64,000 bases of DNA from Roseiarcus sp963833955 (lineage in GTDB: Bacteria > Pseudomonadota > Alphaproteobacteria > Rhizobiales > Beijerinckiaceae). Positions 8,147-16,857 of this stretch are shown here, piece after piece; the first letter of the stretch is position 1; each line of letters opens with the position of its first letter. The stretch covers positions 83,202-147,201 of the forward strand of contig CAWHZY010000004.1 of NCBI GenBank assembly GCA_963833955.1, in the 5' to 3' direction. The position numbers were made by a program, and so were the translations under genes. Under the pieces are notes generated by a model. That model was not told the DNA's origin and searched no databases. It worked only from the letters and a program-made list of their open reading frames with translations.

Positions 8147-8808
8147 GGCTCGAGCTTATGGGCCAAGGCGCGGCAGGCCTGGTGACGGCAGCAATCGACG
8201 AGATGATCGTTGACCATGCCGGTCGCCTGCATGAAGGCGTAGACGATCGTCGGCCCGACAAAATTGCCGCCCCGCGCGCGCAGGTCTTTGGCGATGGCGC
8301 GCGAGACGTCGGTCTCGGCTGGCACATCCTTGAAGCTGCGCCGCGCATTGTCGATCGGGCGTCCGTCGACAAAGCCCCACAAGTGGCGTGCGAAGCCGCC
8401 TTTATCCGCAAAGTCGAGCACGATGCGGGCCAGCGCCACCGTCGCCTCGATCTTGGCGCGGTTGCGAATGATGCCGGCGTCCTGCATCAGCGCGTCCTTT
8501 TTCTTGTCGCTCCAGCGCACGATTGTCTTCGGGTCGAAGCCGTCGAACGCCTTGCGGAAGGCTGGGCGCTTGCGCAGGATGGTGATCCAGGAGAGGCCGG
8601 CCTGGAAGCCGTCCAACACGAGTTTCTCGAACATCGCCCGATCGTCGTATTCGGGCACGCCCCATTCCTCGTCGTGATAGGCGACGTAGAGCGGATCGAC
8701 GCCGGGCCACGGACAGCGCGTGAACCCATCGGCGCCCTCGACCGCCGTCAGGACGCGCAGCGGCGGCTTTTCTGTCTTGGCCATGAGCGGCCTTCCCTCC
8801 TCAACCAT
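8143..8808 (-). CDS. tag: DNA-3-methyladenine glycosylase I
   Basis: Base-excision repair enzyme that removes 3-methyladenine from DNA. 221 aa. The helix-hairpin-helix glycosylase of the TAG type is recognised by RCPWPG...YHDEEWGVP (first zinc Cys and His), FEKLVLDGFQAGLSW, and the C-terminal HLVDCCRHQAC, which supplies the second zinc His and Cys. The true start may be the second ATG at 8784 (MAKTEKPPLRVL), since the first eight residues are not conserved. First gene of the tag - HD hydrolase - phosphatase unit, with a 4-base overlap to the next gene. Confidence 0.93.
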   Translation of the reverse strand: MVEEGRPLMAKTEKPPLRVLTAVEGADGFTRCPWPGVDPLYVAYHDEEWGVPEYDDRAMFEKLVLDGFQAGLSWITILRKRPAFRKAFDGFDPKTIVRWSDKKKDALMQDAGIIRNRAKIEATVALARIVLDFADKGGFARHLWGFVDGRPIDNARRSFKDVPAETDVSRAIAKDLRARGGNFVGPTIVYAFMQATGMVNDHLVDCCRHQACRALAHKLEP

Positions 8809-8888
8809 CCTGGACCTAAGCCATTTGACCGGCCCGGAATCCCGCTCATAGACTTCGCCTTCTCGTCAGCCAACTCAAGGGCAAGCCC

Positions 8889-9875
8889 ATGACCTTTCGC
8901 GCCGTTCGCGCCGACAAGACCGACGCCGGGCAGGTCGTCAAGTTCGTCGACATGGACGAATCCGAACTCATGGACGGCGACGTGACGATCCGCGTGACCC
9001 ATTCGACCGTCAATTACAAGGACGGGCTGGCGCTGAGCGGCAAATCGCCGGTCGCCCGCAGGTTTCCGATGGTGCTCGGCGTCGATCTCGCCGGAATCGT
9101 CGAGAGCTCCCGCCGCTCGGACTTCGCTCCCGGCGACGAAGTTGTGCTCACCGGCTATGGGCTCAGCGAGACCCATTTCGGCGGCTATGCCGAAAGGGCG
9201 CGGGTGAACGGCGACTGGCTGGTCAAGCTGCCGGCCGGCCTCACCCGGGCCGAAGCGATGGCGATCGGGACGGCCGGCTTCACCGCCATGCTGGCCCTGA
9301 TGGCGATCGAGCGCCATGATCTCACGCCGTCCTCTGGGCCAGCGCTGGTGACTGGAGCGGCCGGCGGAGTCGGTTCGATGGCGATTGCGCTCTTCGCCGA
9401 CAAGGGCTGGCGGGTCATCGCCTCGACCGGGCGCGCAAGCGAAGCGCCATATCTCAAGACGCTCGGCGCGGACGAGATCGTCGACCGCGCCACTCTCAGC
9501 GCCCCCAGCAGCAAGCCGCTCGGCAAGGAGCAATGGGCGGCCGCGGTCGACAGCGTCGGCTCGACGACGCTCGCCAATGTCCTCGCGCAGACCCGCTACG
9601 GCGGCGCCGTCGCCGCCTGCGGCCTGGCCGCCGGCATCGACCTGCCGGCGACGGTCGCGCCCTTCATCCTGCGCGGCGTCTCGCTCCTTGGGATCGACAG
9701 CGTCCATTGCCCGGTCGCGCGCCGGCTCGAAGCCTGGCGGCGCCTGGCGCTCGATCTCGACCGCGACAAGCTTGCTTCGATGACCGAGACGATTCCCCTA
9801 GCCGAAGTGTTCGACGCCGGCGCCCGCATCCTCAAGGGCGAGACCCGAGGACGGCTAGTGGTGACGGTCGGCTGA
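8889..9875 (+). CDS. acuI: Acrylyl-CoA reductase (NADPH), AcuI/YhdH type
   Basis: 328-aa zinc-free medium-chain dehydrogenase/reductase that reduces acryloyl-CoA to propionyl-CoA with NADPH; it detoxifies acryloyl-CoA from DMSP or 3-hydroxypropionate metabolism. Diagnostic blocks: THSTVNYKDGLALSG, VLGVDLAGIVESS, the nucleotide-binding VTGAAGGVGSMA near residue 155-166, and GIDSVHCP near the C-terminus. The family-typical KGETRGRLVV closes the protein. Full length, cytosolic, single gene on the plus strand. RBS-like GGGCAAGCCC precedes the ATG. Confidence 0.9.
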   Translation: MTFRAVRADKTDAGQVVKFVDMDESELMDGDVTIRVTHSTVNYKDGLALSGKSPVARRFPMVLGVDLAGIVESSRRSDFAPGDEVVLTGYGLSETHFGGYAERARVNGDWLVKLPAGLTRAEAMAIGTAGFTAMLALMAIERHDLTPSSGPALVTGAAGGVGSMAIALFADKGWRVIASTGRASEAPYLKTLGADEIVDRATLSAPSSKPLGKEQWAAAVDSVGSTTLANVLAQTRYGGAVAACGLAAGIDLPATVAPFILRGVSLLGIDSVHCPVARRLEAWRRLALDLDRDKLASMTETIPLAEVFDAGARILKGETRGRLVVTVG

Positions 9876-10086
9876 ACCCCCTCCGCCGGGCTTTCGGATA
9901 CAACCACGGGCGCATTTGGGGGCATGGCGAAGAAAAAAGCCATCACCTCGTAAAAGTTGAGCAAAGCCTTCGTTCCTTTAATCAAATCGTTCTGCATGAT
10001 CCGTTCAAGCGTGGAGAGTGCGGATTGGCCAGTTTCTTCCGGCTCTCCGGCCAGCCCTGGTGGTGGGGAGAATTGAATTCCCGACT

Positions 10087-10203
10087 GGCGCATCGCTCTT
10101 CCATCTAATGAGCAAGCTCTACGAGCGCGCCAGCGTCATCATCACGACTAATCTCAGCTTCGGCGAATGGGCAACCGTGTTCGGCGACCCAAAGATGACG
10201 ACC
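10087..10203 (+). pseudogene. istB: IstB (IS21 family helper ATPase) fragment
   Basis: A 39-codon stretch reads LFHLMSKLYERASVIITTNL, then SFGEWATVFGDPKMTT. This is the highly conserved block near the C-terminus of IstB, the ATPase that assists the IstA transposase of IS21 elements. Both ends are lost: upstream there is no Walker A or B region, and downstream the frame runs into non-IstB sequence. With the repeats at 10228-10272 it marks the right end of an eroded IS21-family insertion. Confidence 0.8.
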
Positions 10204-10227
10204 TGGCCCCGAAACCCTCATCAGGTC

Positions 10228-10272
10228 GGTCAGTTCTCAATGGAAATCCCGGGTCACTTCTCAGCGGAAATC
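10228..10272 (+). repeat. Two 21-bp direct repeats, IS21-type end
   Basis: GGTCAGTTCTCAATGGAAATC (10228-10248) and its variant with C for G and GC for AT (10252-10272) repeat with a 24-base period. IS21-family ends carry multiple short transposase-binding repeats, and these lie 25 bases after the istB fragment. They fit the outer end of the lost element. Confidence 0.6.
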
Positions 10273-10414
10273 AACGAAATCAGACTCACCCGGCGGCTGG
10301 GCAGTTGCTTCCGCTCGCCCGGCGAGGGACGGGGTCCTTTCGGCGGCTGGGGACCATTGCCCCTTGAAACTTAGGGACTGACGTCCATGTACCATCCATA
10401 CAGCATCCAGATGG

Positions 10415-10837
10415 ATGGTAACCTTGTCGAACCGCCCGCCGCCCGCCAAACTACCCGACAGTGAAAAGCTGACGCTCAACCTTGGCTTCGTCGATCTCGG
10501 ATCGATCGATCTTCTGGTGCGTGACGGCTTCTATTCCAATCGCTCGGATTTCATCCGCACCGCCATCCGCAACCAGCTCTCGACCCATGCCGACACCGCA
10601 AAAAAGGCGGCTTCGCGGCTGACGCTTGAACTGGGCCTGCGGACCTTCGCCCGCAAGGACCTCGAAGCGGTTCAGGCGACAGGCGAGCAGCTTAAAATCC
10701 GGGTGCTTGGCCTCGCGGTCATCGCCGACGACGTCACCCCCGATCTCGCCCGGGCGACCATCGAATCGCTCACCGTGCTCGGCGCGCTGCATGCGCCGGC
10801 CGCGGTCAAGGCCGCGCTCGCCGATCGCTTGCGCTGA
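10415..10837 (+). CDS. CopG/RHH-type protein preceding the PHB-depolymerase-like esterase
   Basis: 140-aa protein. The first half has a ribbon-helix-helix pattern: a beta strand (KLTLNLGFVDLGSIDLLV) followed by two helices (SNRSDFIRTAIRNQLSTH). The second half is a helical extension, probably for oligomerisation or effector sensing. It sits 22 bases upstream of the esterase gene on the same strand, so it likely represses or otherwise controls the two-gene unit; such CopG-like genes are commonly linked to this esterase in alphaproteobacteria. The start at 10415 is one of two overlapping ATGs (10411 and 10415), and only 10415 is in frame. Confidence 0.75.
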   Translation: MVTLSNRPPPAKLPDSEKLTLNLGFVDLGSIDLLVRDGFYSNRSDFIRTAIRNQLSTHADTAKKAASRLTLELGLRTFARKDLEAVQATGEQLKIRVLGLAVIADDVTPDLARATIESLTVLGALHAPAAVKAALADRLR

Positions 10838-10859
10838 GCATTCCGACAAGGAACAAACG

Positions 10860-11999
10860 ATGAAATTACGCGTTCTCGACGTAATGAACGAGGCTTTGGG
10901 GCTGGTGAAAAAATCCGATCTTGGCGGGGCGACCGCGCTTATCCGCAAGGCGCTCTCCGGTGAAAGCGCGCCGGCGGGCGCGAACGACGCTACGAAAGCG
11001 CCCCCTCCCCGTCCATCGGCGAAGGTCATTCCGTTAGCCCCACGCCGCCCGCTGGGCGAGACCTTGCGCGCTTTGCGGATGCGGCCGGTGATTTCGCCCC
11101 GCGCTCCGGAAGCGCCCGCGCCTTCGCCCGCACCCGATCTCGGCGAACGGTTCCTGAAGCGCGCCTATCATGGGCCCGCAGGTTCGCTGGACTACCGGCT
11201 CTATGTCCCGGCCGATCACGAGCAACGGGAGCTGGCGCTGGTCGTCATGCTGCACGGGTGCATGCAGAATCCCGAAGATTTCGCCCTCGGCACGAGGATG
11301 AACGCCCTTGCGGAAGAGTTCAGCCTCATCGTCGCCTATCCGCACCAGACGCGCCTCGCCAACCCGCAGGGTTGCTGGAACTGGTTCGACCGGCGCCATC
11401 AGAGCCGCGGCTCAGGCGAGCCCGCCAAACTGGCGGGGCTGGCGCAAGCCTTGGCGAAGGAGTTCGACGTCCGCAGGGAGCGCGTTTTCGCGGCCGGCCT
11501 GTCAGCCGGCGGCGCGATGGCGGAGGTTCTCGCCGCAACCTATCCGGACGTGTTCGACGCGGTCGGGATTCACTCCGGCCTTCCCTATAAGTCAGCCGCC
11601 GACGTGCCCTCCGCCTTCGCCGCGATGAAGGGAACGGCGGCCTTCGACCCCGCGCCGCTTGCCGCAAGCGGTCGGCCTGCTCGCAAGATCATCGTTCATG
11701 GGCTCGCCGACAGCACGGTCGCCGCGATCAACGGCGAGCGCATCCTCGATGAGGTCGAGCGCGGCGAGCCTGCGCTCGCGCGAAGCGATCTCGACTGGCC
11801 TATCGAGGGCGGCCGCGTCAGCCGCACGGCGGTGAAAGATTCCGACGGCCGGCCGGTCGCGGAACAATGGCTGGTCGAGGGCGGCGGCCACGCCTGGTTC
11901 GGCGGCGATCCGCGCGGCAGCTTCACGCAAACCGTCGGGCTCGACGCGTCGCGCGTGATGGTGCGCTTTTTCCTGGCGCAGACGCTCGCGGACGCGTAG
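10860..11999 (+). CDS. PHB depolymerase family esterase (PhaZ-like, LpqC)
   Basis: 379-aa alpha/beta hydrolase of the esterase PHB-depolymerase family that cleaves polyhydroxybutyrate oligomers or similar esters. The N-terminal 90 residues are low-complexity and proline-rich. The hydrolase core then shows the oxyanion block VVMLHGCMQNPEDFA, the nucleophile elbow GLSAGGAM (Ser about 214), an Asp in IIVHGLADSTV, and the His in EGGGHAWFGG. There is no clear signal peptide, which points to an intracellular enzyme. The start is at 10860, after GGAACAAACG. It follows the CopG-like gene by 22 bases. Confidence 0.87.
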   Translation: MKLRVLDVMNEALGLVKKSDLGGATALIRKALSGESAPAGANDATKAPPPRPSAKVIPLAPRRPLGETLRALRMRPVISPRAPEAPAPSPAPDLGERFLKRAYHGPAGSLDYRLYVPADHEQRELALVVMLHGCMQNPEDFALGTRMNALAEEFSLIVAYPHQTRLANPQGCWNWFDRRHQSRGSGEPAKLAGLAQALAKEFDVRRERVFAAGLSAGGAMAEVLAATYPDVFDAVGIHSGLPYKSAADVPSAFAAMKGTAAFDPAPLAASGRPARKIIVHGLADSTVAAINGERILDEVERGEPALARSDLDWPIEGGRVSRTAVKDSDGRPVAEQWLVEGGGHAWFGGDPRGSFTQTVGLDASRVMVRFFLAQTLADA

Positions 12000-12055
12000 C
12001 GGCGAGCGCGGTTCCGGCGCCGAATTCGGCTTCGTGTCTTGTAAGGAGAATACGC

Positions 12056-12481
12056 ATGAGGAGAACGCTTTTTGCGGTAGCGGCGGGAATCGCTCTTTGC
12101 CATGCGACATTGGCCGACGGCATAACGCAGGCGTTGGCGCAGGACCAACCGCTAGCCGGACAGACTTCCGAGCCAAAGGGCTCGTTTTTGCTCACCATTT
12201 TCCTCAAGCACGATCAATCGAAAACGCTCGAGCAGATCAACGCCGAGTTGCGACAACAAGGATTTTACAAGGCGTTCCCACCGCCCGGCATAGAGGTCGT
12301 CAGTTGGTACGTGATGATGGGAGTTGGCCAAGTGGTGACATTGCGCGTTCCGGCGGAGCGGCTGCGCGAAGTCAATCGCGCGATCGAGGAAACGGCGTGG
12401 GGCGGCTATCGCACCGAGTTCTATCCGACTTACGACTTTAAAGCCGTCGCCGAACAACTCCACGCAAAAGCACAGCAATGA
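12056..12481 (+). CDS. Secreted hypothetical protein, 141 aa
   Basis: The start at 12056 is fixed by a strong ribosome binding site, AAGGAGAATACGC, before the ATG and by a signal peptide (MRRTLFAVAAGIALCHATLA). The mature 115 residues include FLLTIFLKHDQSKTLEQINA and GQVVTLRVPAERLREVNRAI, which looks like a small alpha/beta fold with a repeated strand-helix pattern. Similar short exported proteins occur in rhizobial genomes without assigned function. Periplasmic location is inferred. It stands alone downstream of the esterase. Confidence 0.72.
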   Translation: MRRTLFAVAAGIALCHATLADGITQALAQDQPLAGQTSEPKGSFLLTIFLKHDQSKTLEQINAELRQQGFYKAFPPPGIEVVSWYVMMGVGQVVTLRVPAERLREVNRAIEETAWGGYRTEFYPTYDFKAVAEQLHAKAQQ

Positions 12482-12503
12482 GCGGACGCGGGGCGCGCTT
12501 CCC

Positions 12504-13724
12504 TCAGCGTTTCGCCAACCCCCGCAGGTCGAACGCCGGGTCGGCCGCTTCTTCCGGCGTCAGCGTTTTCGTCGTGCCGATGATGCGCTTGGCGGCGGCG
12601 TGGTCGCCGGCTTTGTTAACGGATTCGACTACGGCGAGCTTGCCGTCGCGGAAGCCGAAGGTCGAGAAGGCGCGGGTCGCCGGATCGCCGCGCACGACCC
12701 ACGTGTCGACGCCATGCGCGAGGCCCGCGATCATCAGCTTCAAGTCGCCCTGATCGCTCCAGAACCAGGCGAGTTCATCGTAAGGCTTGGGCTTGCCGAC
12801 GAGGCGCGCGGCGACCGCCTTTCCCTGATCGACCGCGTTCTGCACCGATTCGAGCCGCGTGCGTAAGCCCAGCGCCGCATGCGGAAAATGGGCGCAGTCG
12901 CCGATCGCCGAAATCGCCGGGTCCGAGCTCAGCAGGAACTCGTCGACCACGATGCCATTGTCGCATTCGAGGCCGCATTCCCGCGCCAACGCGTCTTCCG
13001 CGACGACGCCGATCCCGACCACGACCAGGTCCGCGCTCAGCGCTTCACCGTCGGTAAGGATGACCGTTTCCGCGTGCTCGCGACCCTTGATCGCGGCGAC
13101 GCCGAGCCCGAGCCGGAAGCGCGCGCCGAAAGCGGCGTGCTCTTTCAGGAAAAAATCCGACATGATCGGCGACACCGCCCGGCCCATCGGGCGCGCGATC
13201 TCGACCACCGTCGCCTCGGCCCCGAGGCTCGCGGCGGTCGCGGCGATTTCGAGGCCGATGAAGCCGGCGCCGATGATGACGACCTTCGGCTTCGCGCCGA
13301 GGCGCTCGCGGATCGCCGTCGCGTCGGCGATGTCGCGAAGCGCGAACACGCCCGGCAGATCGACGCCGGGCACATCGAGCCGCCGCTGCCGCGCGCCAGT
13401 CGCAAGGATGAGGTGTCCATAAGAAATCGCGCTGCCGTCGCTCAGCTCAACGTGTTGCGCCGCGCGGTCGATCCGCTTCGCGCCGACGCCGAGCCTGAGG
13501 TCGATGCGCTGTTCGCGAAAATGCGCATCGGCCCTGAGCGGCAGCCCATGGACTTCCATTTCCCCTTTGAGAAACGCCTTGGAGAGCGGCGGGCGCTGAT
13601 AGGGCAGAGCGTTCTCGACGGAGAGAAGAACAAGCTCGCCGTCAAACCCCTGTTCACGTAGGGACGCGGCGGCCTGCACCCCGGCATGGCCGGCGCCGAC
13701 GATGACGACCGAGGTTGGGGTCAC
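12504..13724 (-). CDS. FAD-dependent ferredoxin reductase (MocF/HcaD-like)
   Basis: 406-aa NAD(P)H:ferredoxin reductase of the oxygenase-coupled (AIF/rubredoxin reductase) type. The FAD-binding GAGHAG is at residues 10-15, the ATG motif in LILATGARQRRLDVPG, the second dinucleotide motif GAGFIGLEIA near 152, and a third FAD contact in SAIGDCAHFP. The C-terminal reductase domain (YDELAWFWSDQGDLKLMIAG) is typical of BphA4/HcaD relatives. It would pass electrons to a Rieske or plant-type ferredoxin. The MocE-like Rieske ferredoxin at 2277-2594 is the nearest candidate partner, an inference from shared family context only. Confidence 0.87.
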   Translation of the reverse strand: MTPTSVVIVGAGHAGVQAAASLREQGFDGELVLLSVENALPYQRPPLSKAFLKGEMEVHGLPLRADAHFREQRIDLRLGVGAKRIDRAAQHVELSDGSAISYGHLILATGARQRRLDVPGVDLPGVFALRDIADATAIRERLGAKPKVVIIGAGFIGLEIAATAASLGAEATVVEIARPMGRAVSPIMSDFFLKEHAAFGARFRLGLGVAAIKGREHAETVILTDGEALSADLVVVGIGVVAEDALARECGLECDNGIVVDEFLLSSDPAISAIGDCAHFPHAALGLRTRLESVQNAVDQGKAVAARLVGKPKPYDELAWFWSDQGDLKLMIAGLAHGVDTWVVRGDPATRAFSTFGFRDGKLAVVESVNKAGDHAAAKRIIGTTKTLTPEEAADPAFDLRGLAKR

Positions 13725-13940
13725 GGGCAGGGCCGGGGAGAGGCCTTATGCATTGGTCCGCATCCCAAGACCTGAGGCGGCTCCGCGCGAGCGGAGCCCT
13801 CGAAGAGCCTGCCCCGAGCCTGTCGAGGGGATGGTCCAGTTCGCGCGGCCATTGGCGCGATCTGAAACGTCCTTCGAGACGCGTCGCCTATGGCTCCGCT
13901 CCTCAGGACGAGGAAGCGGAAGTTAGCCACCCGGCCGATC

Positions 13941-15494
13941 TCATTCATTGGCGTAGAGCCAGGAGCGGCGCGGTTTCGATACCTGCTCCTGAGGGCCTGG
14001 GTCGTCGGGCGCCATCGACGCGGGATCGATGATGACGCCCGTTCGCGGCGCGGGAACGACATTGAGCGCTTGCGATGGCTCGGAGCGAGGCTCCAACACG
14101 GTCGCCTCGGGCGCTGGTGTGACAGCCAGCGCAGCAACGGGCGCGGCGATGGCTTCGGCCGGAGGCGGCGGAGGCGGGGTCGCTGCACTCTCGGCAGGGG
14201 CTGCGATGCGCTCGTCGGGCGTGCGCCAGACGAAGCCATCGAGCGTTCCCGACGGCGACACCGGCGCCCAACGGTCGCTGATGACCCCATCCGCCACCCA
14301 GGCCTTGTCGCGCGGGGCGCGCGCCGCGCGGCCAAGCCACTCGCGCACCGCGCCATGATTGCCCTCGGTCTCCTCGATGTCGGCCATCATGAGGCAGACG
14401 CGCCGGGTCGGTCGGCCGTTCGACGAATCCGAGGCGATGAGCGGGGCGATCGCCGCGCGCGCGGCCGACACATCGCGCGCGTCCAAGGCCGCCCGCCCAA
14501 CAGTGAGCAGCGATTCGGGATCGTGAGGCGCCGTGCGGGCGAGCGCTCGCGCCCGGGCGAGCCGGTCCTCGGTGGAATCGCCGTGGCGGACGCGCAGATA
14601 GGCCGCGGCAAGATCGGGATGGGGCGTCTGAGCGTAAGCGGCTTCGAGCATGCGGCTCGCGCGACGATAGTCGCCAGCTTGCGCGGTGAGCCGGCCGCTG
14701 ATCGCCGCCGCGGGCACGAGCGTCGGCGCGAGCTTGCAGGCCTCCTGCGCGAGGACGAGCGCGCCCTTCGGATCACGCTCCATCGCTTCCTCGGCCATCG
14801 CCGTCTTGATCAACGCGCGCCAGCGGTTCGCGGTCGGCTTGTCGATGAGGCGCGCGCCGGCGTTCGAATCGACGGTCGCGAGCGCGCCGGCCCAATCGCC
14901 GCGTCGCGTGCGGTCGTCGAGGACCGCCTGACCGGCCCAGGCCGCAGGCGCGCGCGCGTGGGCGCGCATCGCATATTGCAGCGCCGCCGCATGGTCGCCG
15001 GCCCGCCGCGCCTCGACATGCAGGCCGCGCAGGCCGATGCCATGGGTTTCGCTATGATCGAGCATCGCGTTATAGGCCGCGACGGCCCTCGGCCGATCCC
15101 CGGCGAGCTGCGCGGATTGCGCTTGCAGGAGTTTGGTCATCGGCTCGTGCCCGATCAGCCGGCTCGCGTCGTAAGCGTGCTTGGCGGCGCCTCGCGCATC
15201 GCCCGCGCCGACCGCGAGCATGCCGCGCGACAAAGCCTGGAAGCCCTTCTCGCGCCTGCGCGATTGGGCGCCGACCGAAACCAGCGAGGGAATCCGGAAC
15301 ACGAAGCGCAAAAGTCCCCACACGATCGCGATCGCAATTCCGAGCGCCAGGACGGCGCCGAGGCCGAACAGCAAGGAGACCTCGTATTGCTCGCCCCGCC
15401 AGGTGACGTCCACGACGCCTGGATTGTTCGCAAGCCACGTCAGGCCTGCGGCGACCAGCGCCAGCGCCGCCAGGAAAATCAGCAGGCGAACCAT
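13941..15494 (-). CDS. HemY N-terminal domain / TPR membrane protein
   Basis: 517-aa inner-membrane protein. Two N-terminal hydrophobic segments (about 1-20 and 40-65) flank a short loop (NPGVVDVTWRGEQYEVS), as in the HemY-N family. Then comes an alpha-solenoid of TPR-like repeats to about residue 390 and a Pro/Ala-rich linker with a short basic tail. In proteobacteria HemY is linked to haem synthesis through gene order, but in alphaproteobacteria the HemY-N/TPR protein has no catalytic protoporphyrinogen oxidase domain. It is the last gene of hemD - mic60 - hemY, 65 bases after mic60. Confidence 0.85.
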   Translation of the reverse strand: MVRLLIFLAALALVAAGLTWLANNPGVVDVTWRGEQYEVSLLFGLGAVLALGIAIAIVWGLLRFVFRIPSLVSVGAQSRRREKGFQALSRGMLAVGAGDARGAAKHAYDASRLIGHEPMTKLLQAQSAQLAGDRPRAVAAYNAMLDHSETHGIGLRGLHVEARRAGDHAAALQYAMRAHARAPAAWAGQAVLDDRTRRGDWAGALATVDSNAGARLIDKPTANRWRALIKTAMAEEAMERDPKGALVLAQEACKLAPTLVPAAAISGRLTAQAGDYRRASRMLEAAYAQTPHPDLAAAYLRVRHGDSTEDRLARARALARTAPHDPESLLTVGRAALDARDVSAARAAIAPLIASDSSNGRPTRRVCLMMADIEETEGNHGAVREWLGRAARAPRDKAWVADGVISDRWAPVSPSGTLDGFVWRTPDERIAAPAESAATPPPPPPAEAIAAPVAALAVTPAPEATVLEPRSEPSQALNVVPAPRTGVIIDPASMAPDDPGPQEQVSKPRRSWLYANE

Positions 15495-15559
15495 CGTGAC
15501 CCCGCTTCAAAACGCCAAACATGCGCCGGAAGGCGCCTCAACTCCCGGCCGCCCTGACT

Positions 15560-16828
15560 TCACGGTTTTTGGCCGCTCGCGAGCCGCGCGACCGCCCCCT
15601 CGCGGATCGACTGAAGGGCCGCCTCCGCCGCCTGCCGCGCGCGGGCCAGCGTCGGCCAGTCGCCCGCGGCCTTGCGCGCCGCTTCGGGGAGCTTATCGAA
15701 AGAAGCAAGCGCCGCGCCGATCTCGCCGCGCCGGCTTGCCGCTTCGATCTGGGAGATCAAAGCCTGGGGATCGTCGCCGGCCGTCTCATTGAGTTCGCGC
15801 ACCTTCACGAGATTGTGGAGATGGGCGAGGAAACGATCGCTCACACTGCCCGTGTCCGGCTGGGACGTGGCGGCCAGGACGTGCGGCGCAACCGCGCTGA
15901 ACGAGGCGGCCAGCGCGCTGTTGGTCGGCGCCCCGTTGGCCACCGCTTCCAAGGGCGCCAGCGCCGCCGCATCGAGGCCCAGACGCTGCAGGGCGGCAAG
16001 CTCGGGTGCAAAACCCGCCCCCGAGCGCAACCGTTCTTCCGCAACCTCGGCGATGATGGCGATCGTCGTGACGTTATCCGCGGCGGCGAGCTTCTCCTCG
16101 ACGGCGCGCGTCTCGGTCTTGGGCGCGGCGAGCGCGGCCTCGACCTTGTCCACGCGAGCCGCAAGCGCCGCGAGATCGGGGCCGGTGGCGTTCGCCTTTG
16201 GCGCGTCGGATTCGAGCTTCGCGACCCGCGCCGACAATTCCGGAATCTCGCCCTTCTCGGCGTCGACGTCCGTGCGCAAGTCCTTGGCCTGAGCCGCCAG
16301 GCGTTGGGTCGCATCGCTCGCGGCGCTGTTGCTGGCGCTGGCCGCTTCCAACGCCGTCACCCTCTTGTCGAGGTCCGCCGTGTTTGACGTTCCGGCGCTG
16401 GCCTCGAGCGCGGCGATCCGCTTCTCGAGCGCAGCGACGGCCGCGCTCTCGTGGGTTGCCTCGGCGCCGAGCGCGTCGTTCGTCTGTCGCGCCTGCGCTT
16501 CGAGCGCGCCCAATCGATTTTCGGTCTGCGTGTCGTCGGCTTTGGAGGTCAAAAACGAATAGCCGGCGCCAAGGCCGAGCGCGGAGACGACGAGCCCGCC
16601 CACCGCGCCGGCCAGCAGACTGCGAGCGCCATTGCGCGGAGCCGCTTTGGGGGCGACGCGAGCGTCGGCGCTCGTTTCGCCGGCTGGCGTATACGAAGAA
16701 GACTTGCCGTCCTCCGCCGCGCTCGCTGCAATTTCCCCTTCGATGACCTCCGGCTCGCGCCGGGCGTCACGATTGACCGGGGCGCCCGTTGGCCCAGCGG
16801 AAGCGTCCTTTATTTCCTCGTCGACCAT
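15560..16828 (-). CDS. Mitofilin/Mic60-family inner-membrane protein
   Basis: 422-aa alphaproteobacterial Mic60 homologue (COG4223). A charged, Pro/Ala-rich N-terminal stretch is followed by one transmembrane segment (SLLAGAVGGLVVSALGLGAG, about 80-100). A long coiled coil rich in Ala/Lys/Glu covers about 105-250. The C-terminal mitofilin domain contains RFLAHLHNLVKVRELNE and ISQIEAASRRGEIGAALASF. Related proteins shape intracytoplasmic membrane or contact sites. It sits between hemD (29 bases upstream) and hemY, the usual alphaproteobacterial arrangement. Confidence 0.88.
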   Translation of the reverse strand: MVDEEIKDASAGPTGAPVNRDARREPEVIEGEIAASAAEDGKSSSYTPAGETSADARVAPKAAPRNGARSLLAGAVGGLVVSALGLGAGYSFLTSKADDTQTENRLGALEAQARQTNDALGAEATHESAAVAALEKRIAALEASAGTSNTADLDKRVTALEAASASNSAASDATQRLAAQAKDLRTDVDAEKGEIPELSARVAKLESDAPKANATGPDLAALAARVDKVEAALAAPKTETRAVEEKLAAADNVTTIAIIAEVAEERLRSGAGFAPELAALQRLGLDAAALAPLEAVANGAPTNSALAASFSAVAPHVLAATSQPDTGSVSDRFLAHLHNLVKVRELNETAGDDPQALISQIEAASRRGEIGAALASFDKLPEAARKAAGDWPTLARARQAAEAALQSIREGAVARLASGQKP

Positions 16829-16857
16829 CGCCTCGCGCTCTCGGTTTTCTCGCGGCT

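Larger units (their letters stand above)
9876..10414. other. Intergenic stretch with IS21 relic
   Basis: Apart from the istB fragment (about 10087-10203) and the two IS-end-like direct repeats (10228-10272), no gene is supported. Open frames between 9886 and 10090 on both strands carry no recognisable family and lack ribosome binding sites. Confidence 0.5.

Noticed and set aside
9596..10093. 165-codon minus-strand frame overlapping the end of acuI
   Set aside because: Overlaps a well-supported gene, lacks a ribosome binding site and shows no recognisable family.
13890..15557. 555-codon plus-strand frame over hemY
   Set aside because: Antisense shadow of the HemY-N/TPR gene; no ribosome binding site or family.
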